Notes: generated by a model from the letters alone, not told the origin. 64,000 bases of DNA from Hyaloraphidium curvatum (GCA_025558095.1 JAIVFI010000034.1:62001-126000), one strand, 5' to 3'; shown: positions 40,386-51,530, counted from the first letter of the stretch. Program-made: numbers and translations.

Positions 40386-43300
40386 TCAAACCGTCGTCGT
40401 CGCGGACGGCGTCGGCGTCTCCGAGAGGGTCGACGACGTCGGCGTCTCGCTGGTGACGCTCGAGGAGGTGTGGGTTTCCGAGAGGCTGGAGGAGGTCTGC
40501 GTCTCCGAGAGGGACGACGAGGTCGGCGTCGCGGAGAGGCTCGAGGACGTGGGGCTTTCCGTGAGGCTCGAGGAGGTTTGGGTCTGCGAGGCCGTCTTGG
40601 TCTCCGAAAGGCTCGAAGACGTCTGGGTCGCGGAGAGGCTCGTGGTCTCGGCCGCCGTCGTCGAGGTCGCCGCCGTGGTGGATTGCAAGCCCGTGGTGCT
40701 CGTCGCCGACAGGCTCGACGTCTCCGAGAGGCTCGTGCTCGTCTCGGCCGTCGTGCTCGCCGCGGCAGTCGTGGAGGTTACGCCCGTGGTGGAAACGGCG
40801 GTCGTCGAGCTCTGCGTGCTCAGCGAGGTCGTCGACTCCGTCCCGCTCGTGGAGCTCGTCGGCCCGGTCGTGCTCGTGGGCCCCGTCGTGCTCGACCCCG
40901 TCGTGCTCGTCGGCCCGGTGGTGCTCGTGGGCCCGGTGGTGCTCGTGACCGGCGTGCTCGTCACCCCCGTCGTGCTCGTCAGCGCCGGCGTCGTCGTCCC
41001 CGGCGTTGCCGTCGTCCCCGCCGTCGCCGACGTGGTCGGCACCACGAACGACGCGCAGGTCGTCGGCGCCGGCGGCACGATCACGTTGTTCCCCCCGTCC
41101 ACGGCCACCGACACGCCGTTGACCGTCCTCTGCCGCACGGCGAGGAAGGTCGCGCCCGCGGGCCAGGGCCGCTGCACGTTGAACTGGCCCCCGCCGGGGA
41201 TCGTCTGGGTGCCGATGAGGATGCAGTCGGCGTAGAGCTCGAGGGTGGCACCGCCGATGCCGTTGCCGGAGATGAACACGTTGTTGTTCGTGAGGGTGGT
41301 GGTGAGCACCGTCGGCGGCGGCACGATGACGGTGGTGCTGGTCAGCGAGGCCGAGGTCGTGGAGGAGAGGGTGGTGAGCGAGAGGGAGGTGGAAGTCAAA
41401 GCTGCGGTCGTCGAGGCCGCGGGCGTCGTGGTGGCGGTCACGCGGGTGGTCGAGGTCGGGAACACGAACGGGTTGCACGTGGTCGACGTCGGCGGCACCA
41501 CGATCGAGCTCCCCGCGTCCACCCCGATCGACGTCCCCAGCGCGGTGATCTGCCGTGCCGCCAGGAACGTCGTCCCGGGCGGGAACGGCCTGGTGATGTC
41601 GAAGTTCTCGGTCCCCGAGAGCAGGACGGTCCCGATCAGGATGCAGTTTGCAAAGAGCTGCACCGTGGCCCCCTCGATGCCCCTGCCAAACACGCGCACG
41701 CTGTCCCCGACCAGCGCGGTGCCCAGGATCTCGGGCGGCGCGACGACCGGCGTGGTCGAGGTCTGCGACCGCGAGGTGGTGGGCGTCTGGGTGGCCGTCG
41801 CGCTGGTGGTGAAGGGCACCGCGGTCCTGCTGATGCTGGTCGTGGAGACGACAAAGGCCGTGCAGGTGGTCTGCGCGGGGGGCACGATGACGTTGCCGCC
41901 GGCGTTGACGGCGATCGACACGGCCACGGAGTTGCGCTGCCGCGCCGAGAGGAACTGCGTCCCCGGGGGCAGGTTCCGTTGCATGTTGAACTGCGAGCCC
42001 GCCGAGAGGGTCTGCGTGCCGATGAGCACGCAGTCGGCGTAGAGCTCGACGGTCGCGCCGAGGACGCCCTGTCCCGCGACAAAGACCGCCGCGCCGTTGT
42101 TGACCAGCTGCGTGTCGAGGACGGTGGGCGGGTCCAGCGTGGGCGTGGCGCTCGTGGAGGTGGTCTGGGTGGTGGGAGTCCGCGGGGTCGTCGAGGTCGG
42201 GGTGAAGGTCGCCGTGGCCGTCGTCGTCGCCAGCGGTGCGGCGGTGAGGGTCACGCTCGTGGTGGAAATGACGAACGCGGTGCAGGTGGTCTCGGTCGGG
42301 GGCACGATGACGCTGCCCCCGGCGTTCACGGCCACCGATACCGCGACCGAGTTGCGCTGCCGTGCCGAGAGGAACTGCGTGCCCGGCGGGAGGTTGCGCT
42401 CCATGTTGAACTGCGACCCGGCCGTCAGGGGCTGCACGCCGATCAGCACGCAGTCGGCGTAGAGTTCGACGGTGGCGCCCAGCGTGCCGATGCCCTGGAC
42501 GAACACGGAGCGGCCGCTGTTGGTCAGCTGGGTGTCCAGAATGGTGGGCGGGTCCAGCGTCGAGGTCGCGCTGGTCGTCGTCGTCCGCGTGAACGTCGTG
42601 GTGGTCGTTCCGATGGTTGTCGTCGTCTGCGTACGCGTGGTCGTCCGGGTCTGGAGCCGGCGATGATCAGGAAGGGACACCGGCTTCAGACAAAAGGCAA
42701 ACTCACGGCGGTGCTCGGAGACCTCAACGGGATCTCGAGCTGATCCCCCCCGGGCACGAGCCCGTCGTCCCCCGTCTGCACGGTGTAGAACGGCCTCGCC
42801 GGGTCGAGCGCGGGCGCGATCCCGAACGTGTCCAGCGGGGCCAGCGCGACCTCGGCCGAGAACAGCCCATCGTCGTCCGTCGTCGTCTCGGCCGCCACCG
42901 CGCGCGCGACGACGGTCACCTTCACGGCGCGGTTGCGGGCCGTGGTGAAGCGGCGCCGGGTGGTGGTTGGGCGGCGGAGGGCCTGCTGCCCGCCCACGCG
43001 GGGCACGGTGGCGAAGCGGTAGTTCGGCCCGAGGGGGCGGGGCGGGGCGCCGAGGCGCTCGCCGATGGCGCGGCCGGGGGCGAGCTGCCGCGGTTCGAGG
43101 CGTTCGGGCTCCTCCGAAAGCCGAGGATCGGGGTGCTCCTCGTCAAGAGAGCGGCGGCCGATGCGGAGCGGGCCGAGGCGGACCGCGATCCCGCCGATCC
43201 TCGCCTGCGTCGACGAGGCCAGGCGGAGGAGGGCAATGTCCTGGTTGGCGTAGGGCTCGTCGCCCTCCTCGGGGTCGTAGACGTCGTTGTTGTTGTTGTC

Positions 43301-44512
43301 GAAATAGATCCGGCCGGCGACGGTTTGCGTCTGCGGACAAAGGGTCACGAATCGGTCACGCTTCCGCGCCGCGAGGAACCCACCACCAGGGGCGACACAA
43401 CAACCGTCGTCGTTACCGTCCGCGTCCTGCTCACCGTTGTCGTGCTCAGCGTCGTCCGCACGGCGGTGATGAAGGAGGTCCGGGTGCTAAACACGGTCGT
43501 GCCGGCCTGGCAGCACGCGCGCATGTCCCCGTTGCTGAACCACCACGTCCGCCGGAAGAGCTGGCGGTACGGGGACACGCTGACGTCCGCGGGGCAGTCG
43601 ACGCACAGGTGGCGCCTCTGCAGGCGCATGGGGGAGTCGCGGGGATCGGCGGGGCCACTGGCGTTGCGGGAGAGGAGCCGGCGCGAGACGCGGTCAACCT
43701 CGAGCGCCCCAGTGACGAGCTCCTTAAGGGGCCCGGCCTGCTGTCCCGCTGCGCCTGCGCCTGCGAGGTTGCCCTGCCGCGGCGCGGGTATCTTCAGCCT
43801 CTGGGCCACCTTGGCCATGCCGAGGGCGACGGGGTTGGTGAGCCCGATGCGGAGGCTGGGCCCCTCGTCCGTGGTCCCGTCCGTGGTCCCGTCCGTCGTC
43901 TCGTCGGTCGGCTCCTCCGGCGACACGGTCACGGTCGGCGCCAAGGTCTCCGTCTCCGTGGAATCCGCGTCCGTCGGGGCCAATGTCTGCACCGCGTCCA
44001 GGGTGACTGTCGACGTCACGGTCCGCGTGAACGACGTGGTGGTCGTCACCAGCGTGAAGAGCGACGACACGGTGGCGGTGGTCAGGGTGGTGACGGTCGT
44101 CCGGCCCTGGTTCTGGCCGCAGCTGCGGAGGGCGGCCGGGTGAGTCGGTGGAAGGCCATCGGCGCCCGGGGCACCCACCAGCAGTTTTCTGGATTGTTGT
44201 ACCCGCAGCCGGGACAGCTTAAAGAGCGGTATCAGCGGCGATCGCGGTTTCCCATACGGGGACGGGGACGAGCAGTTAGCGGCGGTTCGGCAGCGCCGGC
44301 GGCCATCGCCTGCCGGATCGCGGTCGGCGCACCCACCACGTCTCGCCGACCTTCCAGCCCGTCGTCGCATCCCACCAGCGCGGCTCGAGCGCAGCGGAGG
44401 TGTTTGCGGCGGCGGTCCCCCGCGGGAACGCGGCCGCGGGCGGCGGCAGCCCGGCGATCCCGAACGCCGCCGCCGCCGCGATCAGCAGTGCGCCGCGCCG
44501 GCGCACCCTCAT
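40386..44512 (-). CDS. Large mucin-like secreted protein with repeated Ig-like domains
   Basis: Five exons (44337-44512, 44178-44216, 43384-44122, 42707-43330, 40386-42650) give 3843 nt, in frame, 1280 residues. Signal peptide (RGALLIAAAAAFGIAGLPPP), a Cys cluster built across two introns (CCPGCGYNNPENCCCG), Thr-rich linkers, a Cys-containing region (HLCVDCPADVSVSPYRQ), an SdrD-B-like domain (GRIYFDNNNNDVYDPEEGDE) with an embedded RRPTTTRRRFTTARNR tract, then four ~130-residue repeats (LGATVELYADCVLIGVQPL, FLSARQRNSVAVSVAVNAGG) resembling bacterial Ig-like or adhesin repeats. It ends in ~250 residues of Ser/Thr (TSSSLSETQTSSSLSET) with no GPI signal. Likely heavily O-glycosylated surface or matrix protein. 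Shares modules with the giant gene at 29801-38484. Confidence 0.78.
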
Positions 44513-44930
44513 CGCGCGGCGGAGGGGGCGCAAAAGGCCGGGGCGGTCGGCGGCCGGTTTCTCTGCGGTGTTCGGCTGGGTGGGGGACCGCTCCGCCCTG
44601 TATATGACGTCCGGCGCCAAACGTCCCTCCCCTCCGTACAACCCCGGCAAGCAAACAGATGACGGCGAAAACAGTGCGCATTTGCGGATCCGCGCATGAT
44701 TTCGCACAGCGCTTGTTCTGCGGCACGATTCTGTGCATGGGACCCCGAGGTACGCGGATATTCGCCGCGCTTCCACGCCCAGAGCAGAGGCTGCGGACGC
44801 CAAAGACGATGACTTCGTATAGACATAGGTGCCAAAGCATACATGACAAAGCAAGACACAGGTATATGATTGAGTTCCTGCTCATCTCTCGCCCACAAGG
44901 CGCATTAGATTATGTTGCGGCTGCCCGACG
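44513..44930. promoter_or_regulatory. Intergenic region with TATATGACGTC element
   Basis: About 420 nt between the mucin-like gene start and the stop of the next minus-strand gene. It contains TATATGACGTC (44601-44611), a TATA-like sequence fused to a CRE/ATF-type TGACGTC half-palindrome, ~90 nt upstream of the ATG at 44512. No gene seen. Confidence 0.35.
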
Positions 44931-46641
44931 TCAATCGGACCTCGAGAAGCTGATGGTGCGGCTGACAAAGTCGCGGCGGTCCGGCGCCCTCCACCGGTCT
45001 GCGGAGCACGGCATCAGCCCATCCGTTCGTCCCTCTGCGCTGCCCCGCACCGGCGACGCACCTGCATAGTATATCCTCCCCGTGTTGCCGGGGCACCACG
45101 CGCTCCCCCCACCGTCGCACACCACGGTGGCATGCCACGCCCTCCCCCCCGCGCCGTCCGCGGACCCCGTCAGGAACCTCGGGCTCTCCCAGCCGTTCGG
45201 GTCGGAGATGTTGGGGTTGCCCGAGATCCACAGCGAGTTGTCCTGCCAGCTCTGCCAGATGGCGACCCACTTGTTGAGGTAGACGTTGAAGTGGATGCCG
45301 GGGTTGGAGCCGGCGCGGATGGCGAGCCCGCGGATGTCGTTCCTGCACAGCAGCATGGGCGGAAAAGTCAGCCGCGGCCCCGCTACACATCCCGCGCACG
45401 CGCACGCACCAGTTGAAGCTCCCGTCGCCGTTCTGCTGCCCCCCCACCGCGAAGCTCTCCCCCCCCAGCCCGGGGTTGACGAACCCGCGCCTCGGCCCGG
45501 CGTACTTGTACCACGTCCCCGGCCTGCCGTCCGGGTCCGACGACACCGCCATGCCCAGCCAGTAGTCCCCCGCGTAGAGCATCACCCATCGGTTGTTGAA
45601 GTAATCCCAAACGGCGCCGAAGTCCCCGTTCCCGCCGAACTGCGCGTTCCAGTTCGGCGGCCTGGGCTTGGAGCTCGTGACGATGACCCCGCCGGTGGTC
45701 CAGGTGACCCCGTCGTCGGCCGAGTACGCGACGCCGATGGACTTCCACGCCGCCGCGCCGCCGTTGAGCGGGTCGCCGTAGTTGTCCTGCGCGTGGAAGA
45801 AGCCGACGAGGTTGGCGCCGCCCTTGGTGGGGTGCCGGGTGATGGACATGAGCCACTTGCCGCCGTTGTCGTAGCCCTGCGCACCGCGGGGCATCGTCAG
45901 CAGGTTGCAGGGCGTGGGAAGGGATCGGGACGCACCTGGCCGTTGTAGGCCCCGCCGTACACGTAGCGGCTGGGCTCGAGCAGCGCCGTGTCCTCGAAGA
46001 AGGGCGAGCGGTACGACCGGGTGCGGTAGTTGCTCGACTCGCTCCAGAACTGGATCCAGCCGTTTCCGGAGGAGTGCGGGATGACGGGGACGAAGCACTG
46101 CGGCGGAGGCGGCGTCAGCACGGGAAACCGAGGCCGGGAAGCGACCCACGTCCGGGGTTACGTGATAGAAGTTGCTCCACTGGCGATCGACGATGTTGGG
46201 CACGAGGCCGTAGGGTCCAAGGCTGACGGACCACTGGTTGGAGGGCGCCCGGACGGCGGCGGGAGGGGGCTGCAGCACGGCGCCGGTGCCGGGCGGGGCC
46301 GGGGGCGGCGGCGGCGGCGGCGGGGGCGGCGCCGGCGGTTGCGTCGTCCGCACGATCCTCTTGGTCGTGATCTTCCTCCTGGCCGTGGTCTTGCGCCTCT
46401 TGGTCGTCGTCCGCTTGGGGCGCGGGCGCAGCACCGTGTGCTGGACGAGCTGCCGCGCCGCGAGCATTCGCGCCCTGCTGGGCCCCTCGTGGGCGACGGG
46501 GACGCCCATCGCGCGCTCGGGAGCGCCGTCGGCGGCCGCGGGGGCCGCGATGGCCGGAACCGCGGCGGCAGAGGCACCGCCCGAGAGCGCGAGGAGCGCC
46601 GCCGCCGCGGCGGCGAGCCGGCGCCACACCCCGGACCGCAT
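44931..46641 (-). CDS. Secreted beta-propeller protein with Asp-box (sialidase/GH43-like fold)
   Basis: Five exons (46162-46641, 45936-46097, 45410-45876, 45062-45342, 44931-44998; introns 64, 59, 67, 63 nt) give 1458 nt, in frame, 485 residues. Signal peptide (RLAAAAAALLALSGGASAAA), then a basic-Thr tract (RTTTKRRKTTARRKITTKR) and a poly-Pro linker. The rest has propeller character: IQFWSESSNYRTRSY, an Asp-box AYSADDGVTWTTGGV, DYFNNRWVMLYAGDYWLGMA, and FNVYLNKWVAIWQSWQD. Such folds occur in sialidases and five-bladed glycosidases; I see no diagnostic catalytic triad, so it may bind or cleave glycans. Shares the basic-Thr tract with four other secreted genes here. Confidence 0.7.
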
Positions 46642-46900
46642 CAGTGCCTTGTGACGGATCGGATCGCAGACTGATCGGTCAGCGGCGTCGGCCGGAGGGA
46701 CCGGAATGCATTCGGCGGTTCGGTGGTTGACGGCAGGCGCAGGCGATCCCCTAAAGTGACGGTTGCCGCAGCTCGCCGCAGCTGCGGATCCCCCGAACCG
46801 TCGTCTCCCGATCGTCAGCACGGACCGAATCAGCAAAACGCAACACCACACTTGCAATTACACTACTGCGGTCGATCTCGATCGGGCATACATAAAGAAA

Positions 46901-47827
46901 CTAGAGCTTGGCGGCGGCCGGCTGCCATCCCTGCTGGTCGATCTTTATCCACTCGGTTGGCACCTTGCCCTTCTTCCAAGCCCCAAATTCGTCCTCGGAC
47001 AGCATCCTCAGCCCGAGAATGTCCCTCTCGTCCTCGCTGAACACCTTCTCGGCCACCGAAGCCGGCACCGGCGCCCTCCTCGCCGCAAAGTCCGCCCTGC
47101 TTTCGTAGAACGCCATGTGCATCCCCAACCGCGGATCGGGCGAATCGTTCCGCGTGCCTCCGTGGTACGTGAAGGGGATGTTGACGACTACCGAGCCCCT
47201 GGGGGCCTCGAGGATCACCTCGCCCGGATGCTCGCGGATCGTCGCCCCGCGCCCCTTGAGCACCTCCCGCGGGCCTTCGGCCAGTGTGTGGGTGCCCGGG
47301 ATTGCACGCGGGGCGCCGTTGCGGAGAGTGAACGGCGACAGGGCGACAAGGCAGTTGGCGCCGCGGGCGGTGCGGTCGACGTTGTCCCGGTGGATGGGTT
47401 GGAGGCCGTGGCCGGGGAGCACGCGCCGCGAAGTGAGGGACTCCAGGTGGAATGCACGGCCACCAAAGACATGCTGCACGGCGGCGAGGATCTTGGGGTT
47501 CAGGAGCAGCGGGCGGCACACCCCGGCGGTGTCTTTGGAGACCATGTTTCCGACCCGCACGACGCCCTCCTCGATTTGGTGGTCCTTGCCGACGGCGTCG
47601 CCCTCGGCCCGCTCCAGCGTGGAAATAAAGTCCTCAATCGCCCTTGTCTCGTCCTCGGAGAGGATAGCCGGCAGGACGAGGAACCCGTCGCGGTCGAACG
47701 AGGCGACCTCCGCCGGCGTCAGCAGCGATTTGGAAACCCCGAGCGCCGCGAGCGCGGCGTCCTGCCGCGGGTCCGGCGGCGCGGGAGGCAGCGCGGGCGC
47801 CACGGCGGGTTCCTCGTAGGCAGACAT
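46901..47827 (-). CDS. Phytanoyl-CoA dioxygenase-like Fe(II)/2-oxoglutarate oxygenase
   Basis: Single exon, 308 residues. The fold's metal ligands are visible: His and Asp in LQPIHRDNVDRT and the distal His in IPFTYHGGTRND. The N-terminal FDRDGFLVLPAILSEDETRA is typical of the PhyH family, as is GAPRAIPGTHTLAEG. Such enzymes hydroxylate lipids or small metabolites with O2 and 2-oxoglutarate. No targeting signal is visible, in particular no N-terminal PTS2. Substrate unknown. Confidence 0.85.
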   Translation of the reverse strand: MSAYEEPAVAPALPPAPPDPRQDAALAALGVSKSLLTPAEVASFDRDGFLVLPAILSEDETRAIEDFISTLERAEGDAVGKDHQIEEGVVRVGNMVSKDTAGVCRPLLLNPKILAAVQHVFGGRAFHLESLTSRRVLPGHGLQPIHRDNVDRTARGANCLVALSPFTLRNGAPRAIPGTHTLAEGPREVLKGRGATIREHPGEVILEAPRGSVVVNIPFTYHGGTRNDSPDPRLGMHMAFYESRADFAARRAPVPASVAEKVFSEDERDILGLRMLSEDEFGAWKKGKVPTEWIKIDQQGWQPAAAKL

Positions 47828-48190
47828 GCTTCAGAGGAAAGGATTACGGCGAAGGGCCTGGTGGGAGAAACAGGAAACAGGTGGCGGAGCCGGGCGGCTG
47901 GGTCCGGTCTTTCTTGATCGAGCCGGCTCATTCTCATTCTCGACTCAAACATCCTGAGGATTAGTTCAAAGCAGTTACGCCTTTCTGACCAAGCCCACAA
48001 TCGTGTCATCCGTCCCCGTGGCGTATCACCGGCGTGGGGTTCACCTCCCTACCTCGTGCACCCATGGACTGGACTGCCTATCTGGTAGCGTCACGGCCCG
48101 CCGAATCGATCAGTGTCATACTTTAATCGCAAAGAAGAAAGCGATTGCACTCTGAGAACTGCTGGATCCCTAGAACACCGCTTGCCTGCT
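47828..48190. other. Intergenic stretch
   Basis: About 360 nt with no supported gene. Confidence 0.5.
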
Positions 48191-49366
48191 CTAAACGGCA
48201 TTCGTCATGTGGCACAGCTGGCAGTTGTACTCGTCGGCATCGCCGGTGCAGCTGTCCATCGCGCACTTGCCCCAGAAGCCGGTGTCGCCTTCCTCGGGGG
48301 GCTCGGCAGCCGCCTTGGACAGCACCCAGGCGCTCCACCACTCCTTGAGCACGGCGTGGGGAAGGCGGATGGACTCGAGCTGGATCTTGGTGGTGTACTC
48401 CTCGATCCCGGGGTGGTAGGCGAAGCGCATCTTGATACCGGGAGCGAAAAATTGCTTCGAAGCACCGTTGCGCATCAGTCACCGAGGAGCTCGTCATTCA
48501 GCAGCGGGCCCACCTCGTGGAAGACCCGTCCCCTCTTCGCGCCGAACTCGTCAGAACCGTCGTACTCCTCTTCACTTTTCTCATTTGGTCGGAGTCTTCG
48601 TCGCCTTCGTCCTTGCAATGACCCTTGAATTTGAGCCACTCGTAATCGCGGTCACGGCGCTCCAGCTCCGCAACCTGCTCGGGCACGTTGATCTCGACAG
48701 TGAAGCGGGGCAAGCTCTCCCGGCCGAAGAAGATCCGCGCTTTGCCCGAAGCATGCTCCAGGTGGCAGAAGTTGCGCGCCGTCCAGCCCTGGAGGTTAGG
48801 CCCGCGGCCCTGAATGTGTCCTCGCCAGGGGCGCGCGCTCGTGGGGGCGGACCTCGCCGAGCGGGAACGGGACGTCGGGGTGATTGTAGCCCGGATCACG
48901 CTCCATCCCCTCCTTTGCGTTGGCGACCATCACGGCCTTGACGACAAGCTTCTGCTTGGTCCAATCATCGCAGGACAGGCAGAGGCAGAGGGGGGGCTAC
49001 GAGACTCGGAGTAGTTGAACCCCGGCTCGCAGTCCTTGCCCCGGTAGTCGGCGACCATCACGGCGCGAAGAAGGAGGCTCTCGTAGGATCAATTGCGGTG
49101 GCACAGCCTGTCGGTTTCGGCGGCCACGTCGGCGCAGAGGGAGCAGCAGGTCTGGCCCAGCCTCACTAGGGCCGCCGAATCGGCATTGCGGGCGAGGGCG
49201 TCGAACAAGAGCAGGAGAACAAGGAGGTCCGTCCACGAGGTGGGAGGTACGAGTGTTGCATCGGCCTCCGGTCGGAGTCCTCCAGGCGGGACTGTTTGGC
49301 CCTCGATTCCCGGTGCGCATCGCCGTCCCCGGGCCGCTTATTCGGGGGCAACGGCGCGGCGGACAT
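48191..49366 (-). pseudogene. F-box-type protein gene with several disruptions
   Basis: Protein-like pieces run through this region but do not share one frame. From 5' to 3': MSAAPLPPNKRPGDGDAHRE (ATG at 49366), an F-box-like stretch (LLLLFDALARNADSAALVRL, QTCCSLCADVAAETDRLCHR), then an in-frame TGA near 49090 followed by SYESLLLRAVMVADYRGKDC. Next is a second similar stretch (KLVVKAVMVANAKEGMERDP), then WTARNFCHLEHASGKARIFF, an acidic part that changes frame (DEGDEDSDQ to EKSEEEYDGSDEFGAKRG), and a final piece after another shift (QFFAPGIKMRFAYHPGIEEY) ending CQLCHMTNAV. Some breaks may be introns, but the in-frame stop and the +1/-1 joins without splice sites suggest a decayed gene. Function of the family unknown. 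Confidence 0.55.
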
Positions 49367-49505
49367 CGCCTGATGCCAAAGATAGGATGCGCGAGGCAGA
49401 GACGGGCGGAGTGTTGAGTGCCAGCTCAATCTCCATCCGGAAATCGTTGGCGCTTCGCTTGGCGGCGCAATCAATCAATCGCGCCCGCGGCCAGCCGCGG
49501 GGGGC

Positions 49506-50373
49506 ATGCACCGAATCTCCGCACCACGCGTCCTCGCCGCCATACTCGTCCCATCGCGCAATTTCAGCTCCATCGTAACTCGGCCTACCTTTTGCTCCAC
49601 TCCGCACAGCGCCGAGAAGCCAGCTCTGCGCCCTGCCCCGCACCGCGCCGGGATGTCCTCAGACTCCAAGGCCGACTACGGCAAGGACATCTTCAACGAG
49701 CCTGCCGGGAGTCCCTTTACCCTCGAACATCTCGGCCCCCTCGCGGCGCTGGCGGGCACCTGGCGCGGCCTGAAGGGCCGGGATGCGCACCCCGTCGCAG
49801 AGGGCGCCGAGAAGAACGCGTATGTCGAGACTTTCGACTTGCAACCGATAGACCGGCAGACGAACGGGCCTCAGCTCTTTTACGGCCTGAGATACCATCA
49901 GCACATCACGAAGCCGGGTGAGCTGGAGACTTTTCACGACCAGGTTGGCGGCGAAGGCCAGCACGTTGGTTTCAGCTGACGCTCTTCAGGTCGGCTACCT
50001 CCTCTGGGAACCCGCAGCCAGGCGCGTCATCTACACCATGACCATCCCCCGCGGCCAGGCCGCGATGGCTGTCGGCCCTGCCGACGCCGACTCCAAAACG
50101 TGGACCTGCAAGGCCTCCCAGGCCGACCCGCACGCGGGCATCCTCTCCAACGACTTCCTGGACAAAGCGTTCAAAACGACGGCGTGGGAGATGACCTTCG
50201 AAGTCGGGCCGGGGGATAGCTGGGGGTACACACAGACAACGACGCTGGTGATGGAGGGACGGGGTGAGTTCCCGCACACGGACGCGTCGAGGCTGACGAG
50301 GATCGCGCCGCCGAGGCTGAACCCGCTGGCCGAGGCTGCGAAGGAGGCGGACAAGGGGGCGGAGAAAGAGTGA
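49506..50373 (+). CDS. Nitrobindin-like heme-binding beta-barrel protein, possible mitochondrial presequence
   Basis: Two exons (49506-49943 and 49990-50373) around a 46-nt intron, 822 nt in frame, 273 residues. The domain matches the bacterial FABP-like/heme-binding beta-barrel family: LGPLAALAGTWRGLKGRD, NGPQLFYGLRYHQHI, VGYLLWEPAARRVIYTMTIP, and ILSNDFLDKAFKTTAWEMTF. Relatives bind heme b and react with nitric oxide or peroxynitrite. Starting at 49506 adds a basic, Ser-rich, acid-poor leader (ISAPRVLAAILVPSRNFSS) like a mitochondrial presequence. A second ATG at 49653 would give a 224-residue cytosolic form; I cannot tell which is used. Divergent from the broken F-box gene with 139 nt between. 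Confidence 0.75.
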
Positions 50374-50765
50374 CGGGCAGAAATGTGGGCTAAGATATAG
50401 AACGGCACGAGGGCAGGCATCGCCATCATTATATGATTCGCTACAAGTAAGATAGGCTGCCAACTCTAGTCAAGGCTCGGCGATGCCTTTATCTCCATTG
50501 AGACTGTCCATTCAGGTGCCTTTGGGGAACACTGCTAGCATATTTGATGAACCAACAGGAAACGCAAGGGTCCAACTTCTCCGCGATACTGTAAGGCGGC
50601 TACGGCCTCGAAGTGCCATCTTCCGGCACAGCAACGATCTCCTGGTGCGCTCTGGCCTGGATCTGCACTAGGGAAGACGGCGGCTCGTGGACTTCCGCCT
50701 AGAGGACGTGCGCCTTTTAATGGGCAACGTGACGACAGGTCTCGTCTGCGGGACCGGGAATCGGG
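50374..50765. other. Intergenic stretch between convergent genes
   Basis: About 390 nt, less GC-rich than surroundings; nothing recognised. Confidence 0.5.
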
Positions 50766-51530
50766 TCAGATGCTGTATCGGGGCAAGGTGCGGCAAGCCG
50801 TGCCCACAAAGCTCCTCGAGCTGGACCGCACGGGCGTCGTGGTGACCCGCTTGGTCGTGCTCGTGGTCGTGCTCGTCGTCCTGCTGCGCGTCTTCGTGCG
50901 CGTGCTGGTCCGCGTTCGCGTCCGGGTGCGGGTGGTTTGCGTGGTGAGGAGCCGCGTCGAGATCGTGATGACGGACCTGCTCGGGCTGACGAAGCCGGCC
51001 CCGACGCCGCCGCCGCCGAGGGTGGCGACACCCCGCCCCTGCGCGTCGTAGAAGACGACGGTGCCCAGGTTCTGGATGGACATTCTGACGGCGGTGCGGC
51101 CCTGGTTCGACACGGTGATGCGCGCCCATACGGTTCGGACGCCGAACGAGTTGCAGCTGAGCGTGATGGTGCCGTTGGCCTCGAAGCGCGACGTGTAGCC
51201 ACCCAGCGCGGGGAAGCCGCATTGCGTCTGGGCGGGGTCAAGACGCAGGCCCATTCGCCACATGGCGTACGGCGTCTGGCCGGGCTGCCGCGTGTCGTAG
51301 ACAATGCGCGGCTCGCCGTCGTTGAACACGAACGTCCAGAAGCCCTCTTGCGTGGTGATCTCGGCGTCGTCGTAGCCGGCGCGCGCCTCGGAGCAGAGTG
51401 AGCGGTTGTTCCAGTTGGAGACGCCGCGCAGACACGGCAGCTGCTGCCGTGGCGCCAGCGCCGCGCCGCCGAGTGCCGAGCACTGCAGCACCGCCGCCGC
51501 CGCCGCGAGTAGGAGGGCGGCCGCGCGCAT
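50766..51530 (-). CDS. Secreted protein with Arg-Thr-repeat C-terminal tract, unknown
   Basis: Single exon, 254 residues. Signal peptide (LLLAAAAAVLQCSALGGAAL), then an ~150-residue domain with four or more Cys and beta-strand character (WTFVFNDGEPRIVYDTRQPG, GTITLSCNSFGVRTVWARIT, MSIQNLGTVVFYDAQGRG). The last ~60 residues are an alternating Arg-Thr stretch (TTRTRTRTRTSTRTKTRSRT) changing to Thr/Ser/Lys/Arg, and a short end with one Cys. I do not recognise the domain. The basic-Thr tract recalls those in the genes starting at 38484, 44512, 46641 and 60008 but is at the C-terminus. Confidence 0.7.
   Translation of the reverse strand: MRAAALLLAAAAAVLQCSALGGAALAPRQQLPCLRGVSNWNNRSLCSEARAGYDDAEITTQEGFWTFVFNDGEPRIVYDTRQPGQTPYAMWRMGLRLDPAQTQCGFPALGGYTSRFEANGTITLSCNSFGVRTVWARITVSNQGRTAVRMSIQNLGTVVFYDAQGRGVATLGGGGVGAGFVSPSRSVITISTRLLTTQTTRTRTRTRTSTRTKTRSRTTSTTTSTTKRVTTTPVRSSSRSFVGTACRTLPRYSI

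Noticed and set aside
39684-42743. Very long plus-strand frame (over 1000 codons) opposite the SDR and the mucin-like gene
   Set aside because: Arg/Gly-rich shadow of Thr/Ser codons on the minus strand; crosses two genes and shows no motif.
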